Assembly: GCA_937891475.1 (NCBI GenBank)
Contig: CALATC010000094.1
Coordinates: 1 to 50,120 of the forward strand
Origin: an uncultured Granulicatella sp.
GTDB taxonomy: Bacteria; Bacillota; Bacilli; Lactobacillales; Aerococcaceae
Length of the DNA: 50,120 bases
Direction: 5' to 3'
The position numbers and the translations under genes were made by a program. Below, in pieces: positions 45,400 through 50,120 of the stretch (the first letter of the stretch is position 1; every line of letters begins with the position of its first letter). Below the pieces are notes generated by a model. The model did not search any database, was not told the origin of the DNA, and worked only from the letters and a program-made list of their open reading frames with translations.

Positions 45400-45694
45400 G
45401 TTTATACCTCCTTTCATCCCAAACTTTCTGAATAGCATCAAGCTTGTCAGCTTTGTATTTGTATGGAGCCGTATCTGTTCTTCTTGCATTAACAACTACA
45501 GGGTGGTATCTGACATCACTTTTAGACCAAGTGCTAACTGTAGTGCCTATCTTGTCGCAAAGTTCTTGAGTTGTGAGCCAATCTTTTTGATTTGTGGTTT
45601 GAGCGATTTGCATCAAATCTACAAATTTTTTAGGATCTCGTTTAATTACTTCTACAATAATCGTGTCAAAATAATCTAATGTTGCTTGTTCCAT
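45386..45694 (-). CDS. HTH-like early protein, 102 aa
   Basis: A possible DNA-binding segment, WLTTQELCDKIGTTVSTWSK, with a basic C-terminus (ERRYKRGKS). It may be a regulator or an excisionase. No other Xis candidate is visible in the prophage. Confidence 0.6.
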   Translation of the reverse strand: MEQATLDYFDTIIVEVIKRDPKKFVDLMQIAQTTNQKDWLTTQELCDKIGTTVSTWSKSDVRYHPVVVNARRTDTAPYKYKADKLDAIQKVWDERRYKRGKS

Positions 45695-45696
45695 GA

Positions 45697-46059
45697 TTAT
45701 TTGTTCACCTCTTTCATAAGCTTATTAGCTTCTTTAATGAGTAATCTCATAGTGTTACTATCTGTTTCCTTTTGTGCTGCTCTCGTCAGCATATCGACCC
45801 ACTCACGTCTTGTGTCATTCTTCCAGTTCACTAATTCAGTCGTTTCACGTTCTTTTTCAAAATAAGGCGAATAGTCTAACGATTTATCATCTAATAGAAC
45901 ACATCTACCTGCTTTTAAATCTCTGTACACATTTACTTTCACATTGCTATTGGTTGTTTTGAGAGCTTCCGCTGCTTCTTCAGTTTTGGAAGTAGGGTTT
46001 TCTTTGAAATATTCCCTAATGCGTTCGGCTTGTGTCATCTTTTCCATACTGAAATGCAT
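45697..46059 (-). CDS. HTH-like early protein, 120 aa
   Basis: The N-terminal winged-HTH pattern is ERIREYFKENPTSKTEEAAE ALKTTNSNVKVNVYRD. ATG 46059 or 46047 is possible. It is probably an early regulator or terminase-like helper; the function is unknown. Confidence 0.6.
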   Translation of the reverse strand: MHFSMEKMTQAERIREYFKENPTSKTEEAAEALKTTNSNVKVNVYRDLKAGRCVLLDDKSLDYSPYFEKERETTELVNWKNDTRREWVDMLTRAAQKETDSNTMRLLIKEANKLMKEVNK

Positions 46060-46068
46060 TCTCCTTTC

Positions 46069-46245
46069 TTAATAGAAGTCTGTTTTTAATTCTGTGCTAT
46101 CAATATCCTTTGCTGGTATGTTGCCTGCTTTAATCAAATCTCCTTTGATAACGACTTTAGGAGATTGAATCTTGATTCCTTTATCTGTAAAGGTCATTTT
46201 AGAATCGCCAATTTTGATTGAACGTTCGTTTTGTTCGTTTTGCAT
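46069..46245 (-). CDS. Small protein, 58 aa
   Basis: ATG 46245 after AAAAGGAGG. Sequence SIKIGDSKMTFTDKGIKIQS. The family is unknown. Confidence 0.55.
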   Translation of the reverse strand: MQNEQNERSIKIGDSKMTFTDKGIKIQSPKVVIKGDLIKAGNIPAKDIDSTELKTDFY

Positions 46246-46258
46246 TGATTTCCTCCTT

Positions 46259-46435
46259 TTAGATAAATCTTTTTAATTTGTCTGAGATAGCTACTAAATC
46301 CGAGTCGTCCAGTTTTAATTGGTCGGCTTTTTGATTTAGTCTTTCGTCAATAGCTTGATTTAATTCGTGCCATTCTCTTTTTGTAAATTTGCTTCTGAAT
46401 TCTAGAAACTCTTTTATTGTCGTTTCTTTATCCAT
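46259..46435 (-). CDS. Small helical protein, 58 aa
   Basis: ATG 46435 after AAAGGAGG. Helical: LEFRSKFTKREWHELNQAID. The family is unknown. It faces the divergent promoter of the + strand gene. Confidence 0.55.
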   Translation of the reverse strand: MDKETTIKEFLEFRSKFTKREWHELNQAIDERLNQKADQLKLDDSDLVAISDKLKRFI

Positions 46436-46455
46436 TCTAATTCCTCCTTTCTATA

Positions 46456-46484
46456 TTGCTCTCCAATCCATACAAGCCTATAAT
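46456..46484 (+). promoter_or_regulatory. Promoter of the + strand accessory gene
   Basis: TTGCTC (46456-46461), a 17-bp spacer and TATAAT (46479-46484). It gives the next gene independent expression. Confidence 0.55.
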
Positions 46485-46507
46485 TACTTTGGAAAGGAGG
46501 TGTTACT

Positions 46508-47071
46508 ATGTCAGAATCAAGTATTGTTGCTATCGTTACAATTTTGGTAAACCTAGCAATACAAGTGATTGTTGAATATTTTCGATATAAAAATCGTCGT
46601 GCAGAATTAGAAAACATTCTGAACGAAAAGAAATTATCTAACTCGCTAAATATTCAAAAATATAATTACGAAAATGCAGTATTGTTATTTCAAAATTTTT
46701 CCAGAACAACATCAGCTACTTTAGCTAAAATCGAGCAACTAAACAAAACAGATGCTGTGTTACCATTAGAAGAATTAATGAAATTCGAATCAGCTTTATA
46801 TGATGTTTATTTTCTTTTGAAAAATAAAGACGAACAAACTCAATTTATTACTTTCAGAGATAACGTTCGTAATTGTTGCGGATATAAACGTGCTGAAGGT
46901 TGCACAACGGAATTCCTTCAAGAATACCTTAAACAAACTATCGAAAAGGAAAAAAGCGGTAGTTATGCTTATGAACCAAATGCTTTATATCAAAACCTTG
47001 ATAAATGTCTTTTGATTCTTCAAAAAGTTTTAGATGATATAAAACATGAAAATCCTTATCAGTCACTTTAA
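46508..47071 (+). CDS. Membrane-anchored accessory protein on the opposite strand, 187 aa
   Basis: The N-terminal membrane segment (about 6-22) is followed by a basic turn (YKNRRAELEN) and a helical cytoplasmic part with two adjacent Cys (NCCGYKRAEGC). GGAGG precedes ATG. It is the only + strand gene in the leftward early region, with its own promoter, so it is probably expressed in the lysogen. This fits superinfection exclusion or abortive infection; not proven. Confidence 0.7.
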   Translation: MSESSIVAIVTILVNLAIQVIVEYFRYKNRRAELENILNEKKLSNSLNIQKYNYENAVLLFQNFSRTTSATLAKIEQLNKTDAVLPLEELMKFESALYDVYFLLKNKDEQTQFITFRDNVRNCCGYKRAEGCTTEFLQEYLKQTIEKEKSGSYAYEPNALYQNLDKCLLILQKVLDDIKHENPYQSL

Positions 47072-47265
47072 TTTTTTTTGGTAATTATATTGAATACTGC
47101 CCACTGTAAAAGCGTCATTATATTAATGACTATAGAAACGACTTTCAACGTAAAGCTTTGTATAAAAAAACCAGTATATATAAGTAGTCCGATTGCTATC
47201 AGTGCCAGCGAATGTACAATATATTCCAAAATGACAAATTCTTTATCTTTCTTTTTAGGTTTCAT
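47068..47265 (-). CDS. Small membrane protein, 65 aa
   Basis: A basic N-terminus and two membrane segments (ALIAIGLLIYTGFFI; VVSIVINIMTLLQWAVF). It converges with the + strand gene and overlaps its end by 4 bp. Confidence 0.6.
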   Translation of the reverse strand: MKPKKKDKEFVILEYIVHSLALIAIGLLIYTGFFIQSFTLKVVSIVINIMTLLQWAVFNIITKKN

Positions 47266-47280
47266 ATTATTACCTCCAAA

Positions 47281-47499
47281 CTATAAAACCGTAATCTGTT
47301 CGTATTTGTGTGATTCTCTCAATTGAGAAATCAAACAGTCTAACAAATATTCTGAAACTTCATAATTTAATTTATGATTTTTAAGCACAGTTAGAATTTC
47401 TGATTGTGCTTTTATAATTTCATCTGCAGAAACTTCAACATGGTTAGACATCACTTTTTCTACCTGATTTGTTTCTTTATTCCTTAAATACTTAAGCAT
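47281..47499 (-). CDS. Hypothetical protein, 72 aa
   Basis: ATG 47499 after AAGGAGG; the longer frame to 47565 runs into the Cro-like gene. Helical, family unknown. Confidence 0.6.
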   Translation of the reverse strand: MLKYLRNKETNQVEKVMSNHVEVSADEIIKAQSEILTVLKNHKLNYEVSEYLLDCLISQLRESHKYEQITVL

Positions 47500-47536
47500 T
47501 CCAAACCTCCTTAATTCGTTGCTTTTCGGGAACGTT

Positions 47537-47743
47537 TTATGTAAAAAAAATTGACAAATCATCAACCTTTAATACTGTCGCAATAGCTGCTAATTCATCG
47601 GCACCAACATCCACATTCCCATTTTCTCTTTTTGCCAACCAAGTTCGATTTTTGCCTAATTTAATCGCCACCTCTTCTTGAGAGAGATTTTTTGCAATTC
47701 GTTCAGCTTTCAAACGGTTAGGGTTAAATAGAATCTTCTTCAA
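47537..47743 (-). CDS. Cro-like HTH repressor, 68 aa
   Basis: An Xre-type HTH (KNLSQEEVAIKLGKNRTWLAKRENG). It is the first gene from the leftward promoter at 47828-47856 and faces CI. It should shut off CI and early genes. Confidence 0.82.
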   Translation of the reverse strand: MKKILFNPNRLKAERIAKNLSQEEVAIKLGKNRTWLAKRENGNVDVGADELAAIATVLKVDDLSIFFT

Positions 47744-47827
47744 ACTTTCATCACCTCCTTTGGTTTAGATTGAATTTGTGTGACTGTTTTATATGTTTTG
47801 TACGACTAATTTCTTAACCGTGACTCA

Positions 47828-47913
47828 ATAATATCATTAATGTTCCCGTTTGTCAACGATTGAAATTAAAAAAAATAAAAAATGTTTCTTTTTGGGAACA
47901 TTAGTGATATAAT
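47828..47913. promoter_or_regulatory. Prophage switch: leftward promoter, CI promoter, operators
   Basis: Leftward promoter: TTGACA, 17 bp, TATTAT on the - strand (47828-47856). The CI promoter has TATAAT at 47908-47913. Both share GGGAACATTA(A/G)TGATAT, in inverted orientation (47831-47847 and 47894-47910), just before and overlapping the -10. This is the likely CI/Cro operator. Confidence 0.7.
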
Positions 47914-47950
47914 AATCGCATAAATAAAGAAAAGGAGGAGCTTTAAAATT

Positions 47951-48685
47951 ATGAGAACTAATTCCGAAATCGTTGATATTATTATAGACTTATGCAATCA
48001 AAAAGGATGGAGCTTGAGTGAATTCGCTAGAAAATTGGACTTACCTAAATCATCCATATCAAGATATTTTAATAAAAGCAGACAATTACCAATCAATAAG
48101 ATAAATTTATTTTCTGATGTTCTTGGGGTCAGTTCTGAATATCTTCTTGGCATTCAAACTATAGCTTCCGATAGAAACAAAACTCAAAACGAGTTACTGA
48201 ATGTATACAACAAACTAGAAACCAAGAGACAAGCAAAAGTATACGATTATGCCACAGAACAATTGAAAGAACAAAATAACAAAGTAGTAAATTTCAATGA
48301 TTATATAGAAGAAGAATCAGAGTGGTACGAAGTAAAATTCTATGGAAGTATTTCTGCAGGTACTGGATTATATCTTGATGATGAACAAGTTGAAACAATC
48401 AACTTTAGTTCTAATATGGTTCCAAATGGAACTGATTTCTGTTTGAAAGTCAATGGGGATTCAATGGAGCCAACGTTTAATAATGGCGATTATGTATTCA
48501 TTAAAAGAGAAACAGATTTTAGAAATGGAACAATCGGTGCAGTTATTGTTAACGGTGAGGCTTATCTTAAAAAGATATATATTACAGATAATTCTATTAG
48601 ATTGGTATCATTAAATAAGAAATATAAAGATATTATAGTATCTGAAGATGATACATTAAAATATGTTGGAACTGTAGTTTTTTAA
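47951..48685 (+). CDS. CI repressor with S24 peptidase domain
   Basis: 244 aa. HTH at about 18-45 (SLSEFARKLDLPKSSISRYF). The C-terminal LexA-like domain has the cleavage pair Ala-Gly in ISAGTG (136-137), Ser171 in GDSMEP and a Lys near 207. So the prophage should be induced by the SOS response, unlike the satellite repressor. Confidence 0.92.
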   Translation: MRTNSEIVDIIIDLCNQKGWSLSEFARKLDLPKSSISRYFNKSRQLPINKINLFSDVLGVSSEYLLGIQTIASDRNKTQNELLNVYNKLETKRQAKVYDYATEQLKEQNNKVVNFNDYIEEESEWYEVKFYGSISAGTGLYLDDEQVETINFSSNMVPNGTDFCLKVNGDSMEPTFNNGDYVFIKRETDFRNGTIGAVIVNGEAYLKKIYITDNSIRLVSLNKKYKDIIVSEDDTLKYVGTVVF

Positions 48686-48749
48686 AACAAAAAACACCGT
48701 GCTTTCATCTTGGCGGAAGTAGCACGATGCTTTCACAAAAAATCACCCT

Positions 48750-48779
48750 AAAATAGGGCTATTTGATATGCCCTATTTT
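48750..48779 (+). terminator. Hairpin after cI
   Basis: AAAATAGGG / CCCTATTTT with a 12-base loop. A second hairpin CGTGCT / AGCACG lies just before it. They separate cI from the integrase. Confidence 0.5.
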
Positions 48780-48804
48780 ACCACAAAAAGAAAGGTTGGT
48801 AAAT

Positions 48805-49895
48805 ATGGCAAGTCTATACAAACGTGGCAAAACGTGGGCTTATAAAGTTTATTATTATGATAATGGTACGCAAAAAGCTGTGTCTAAAAGTGGCTTTAAG
48901 ACCAAAGCTGAAGCAAAAGATGCATCAATCAAACGTGAAAATGAATTATTACTTGGTAAGAATTTTACGAAAGAGAAAATGTATCTTGCTGATTACATGA
49001 AATCTTGGAAAAAATTGTATAAAGATGGTACGGTATCGGTCGGCGTTTTGAAACGAATAGATATGGTAATCAGATATGTAGAATCTAATTATAATCTGAT
49101 GCTAAAAGATATCACTCCAGATAATTATCAAGCCTATTTAAACAAATTAGCTGAACGATTATCTACTGAATCCGTAATGAAATATCATGAATATGTTGCT
49201 GGAGCTATCAAGCACGCAGTCAGAACAGATGTATTGATTAAAAATCCATGCGAATATGCCAAAATTAAAGGAAACGACAGTCGTACATTTGAAGAAGAAA
49301 CCAAATTCTTATCGTTAGATGAATATTATAGATTGTATGATGTGATTATTAATTCTCTTGATCCAAGATACATATCAAAATACATTATTCTGCTTGCTAT
49401 GGTAAGTGGGATGCGATTGGGTGAATGTTTAGGATTAACGTGGAATAACTTAAATAGAAAAAATGTACTGTAAAAATTGAAAAAGGATTCGATTATATTC
49501 ATACGAATGATTTTACTGATGGGAAAACAAAATCTGCAAAACGAACGATAGTGATACCAAAAGAAGTAATGGAAATACTATATCAACTACCTCAAAATCA
49601 AGAACGTGTTTTTAAAGATGTCACAAGTGAAGGTGTCAATAAAGTTTTAAAAACTTCTTTGTTAAAAGCAGGTATAGAACGCAAGATAAGATTTCATAGT
49701 TTGAGACATACTCATGCAAGCATCTTATTATCGAAAGGGATACAAGTTTTAACAATCAGTAAACGACTAGGACATTCTAGTCCGACAATAACCATGGAAA
49801 CATACGCTCATGTGATAAAAGAGTTGGAAGAATCGGATAATACCAAAATTTTAAATATTTTAATTCACGGAACAAACAAGGAACAAAAGTCCTAG
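48805..49895 (+). pseudogene. int: Tyrosine integrase of the prophage, split by a frameshift
   Basis: ATG 48805 after AAAGG. The N-terminal arm-binding domain (MASLYKRGKTWAYKVYYYD) and the first catalytic Arg (SGMRLGECLGLTW) are in frame. At a run of six A (49458-49463) the frame ends at TAA 49471. The next frame back continues KCTVKIEKGFDYIHTNDF with HSLRHTHASILL and the Tyr in METYAHV. One more A would restore a protein of about 363 aa. A AAA AAT is also a possible slippery heptamer. Confidence 0.85.
49869..49885 (+). repeat. Prophage right arm-type repeats GGAACA x2
   Basis: GGAACA at 49869 and 49880, 11 bp apart, overlapping the end of the integrase gene. They match the five copies at 8568-8613. 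Confidence 0.5.
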
Positions 49896-49900
49896 AAACG

Positions 49901-49914
49901 TTGTTATATCAACA
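49901..49914 (+). repeat. TTGTTATATCAACA motif near right att
   Basis: Related to TTGTCAAATCAACG at 8513-8526, inside the other end of the prophage. Confidence 0.4.
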
Positions 49915-49924
49915 TGGTACTATG

Positions 49925-49938
49925 CCTGTAGGGGGCAT
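49925..49938 (+). other. att core copy 3, right end of prophage
   Basis: CCTGTAGGGGGCAT matches the tRNA-Lys 3' end in 13 of 14 bases. It marks the return to the chromosome. Confidence 0.8.
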
Positions 49939-49950
49939 CTAAATCAACAG

Positions 49951-49979
49951 GAAGAAGCCTTGATTTACAGGGCTTTTTT
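49951..49979 (+). terminator. Chromosomal terminator
   Basis: AAGCC / GGCTT hairpin with six T. It was probably the native tRNA terminator before integration. The following 140 bp to the window end show no gene. Confidence 0.6.
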
Positions 49980-50120
49980 GCTTGTTTATAACTGATTTAC
50001 CCCACTTTTAAATCTAGATTTTCTTTTTTAATCAAATTACATCTTAACAAATAGTGTAAACCCATTTACTTTTGCTTTGATGCCATACAATATTTTCATG
50101 TAGAGAAGACAAATTTTATC

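Noticed and set aside
46414..46617. A 67-codon ORF on the - strand over the + strand accessory gene
   Set aside because: It lacks a ribosome site and is antisense to a gene with a good promoter and RBS; it also overlaps the 58-aa gene.

Overview
The window is AT-rich DNA of a low-GC Firmicute, most likely in the Lactobacillales. The evidence is the Shine-Dalgarno-led overlapping genes, streptococcal-type phage families (DUF1366-like, Gp157, collagen-like tail protein) and a lysin with choline-binding repeats. Choline binding suggests a host with phosphocholine on its wall (Streptococcus mitis group, Gemella, Granulicatella), but the species cannot be fixed from this sequence.

Two mobile elements lie in tandem downstream of a tRNA-Lys(CTT) gene whose 3' end is at base 60. 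The core CCTGTAGG(A/G)GGCA occurs three times: in the tRNA 3' end (48-60), between the elements (8460-8472) and at the far right (49925-49937).

Element 1 (about 61-8460) looks like a phage satellite of the PICI kind. It has an integrase and a repressor without a peptidase domain on the + strand. Divergent from these, on the - strand, are a Cro-like regulator, a tiny membrane protein, an excisionase-like protein, two small unknowns and a primase-helicase. Just past the helicase is an iteron origin. There are no capsid or tail genes. At its left end it carries two look-alike small-RNA units (one inside the - strand operon), a GC-rich island that resembles a cos site, and an ORF-poor stretch.

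Element 2 (about 8473-49924) is a complete-looking siphovirus-type prophage of about 41 kb. From left to right: a small regulated accessory cluster (8.6-10.0 kb); lysin, receptor-binding protein and holin (10.1-13.7 kb); tail and baseplate (13.7-24.6 kb); head, portal and terminase (24.6-32.6 kb); a late-control region; a methyltransferase and small early genes (32.8-37.1 kb); an iteron origin; the replication module (37.5-44.2 kb); small early genes; a lone + strand accessory gene (46.5-47.1 kb); the Cro/CI switch (47.5-48.7 kb); and the integrase. Almost all lytic genes are on the - strand.

Three prophage genes are interrupted: the receptor-binding protein (+1 shift), the replication helicase (stop codon in the P-loop) and the integrase (A-tract shift). 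A fourth shift, in the tail chaperone, is the normal programmed kind. The most striking observations are the shared att core with different arm-site repeats for each element, a MuF head protein carrying an HExxH domain followed by a possible antidote gene, an RHH-controlled acidic-protein locus, and paired small-RNA units in the satellite.
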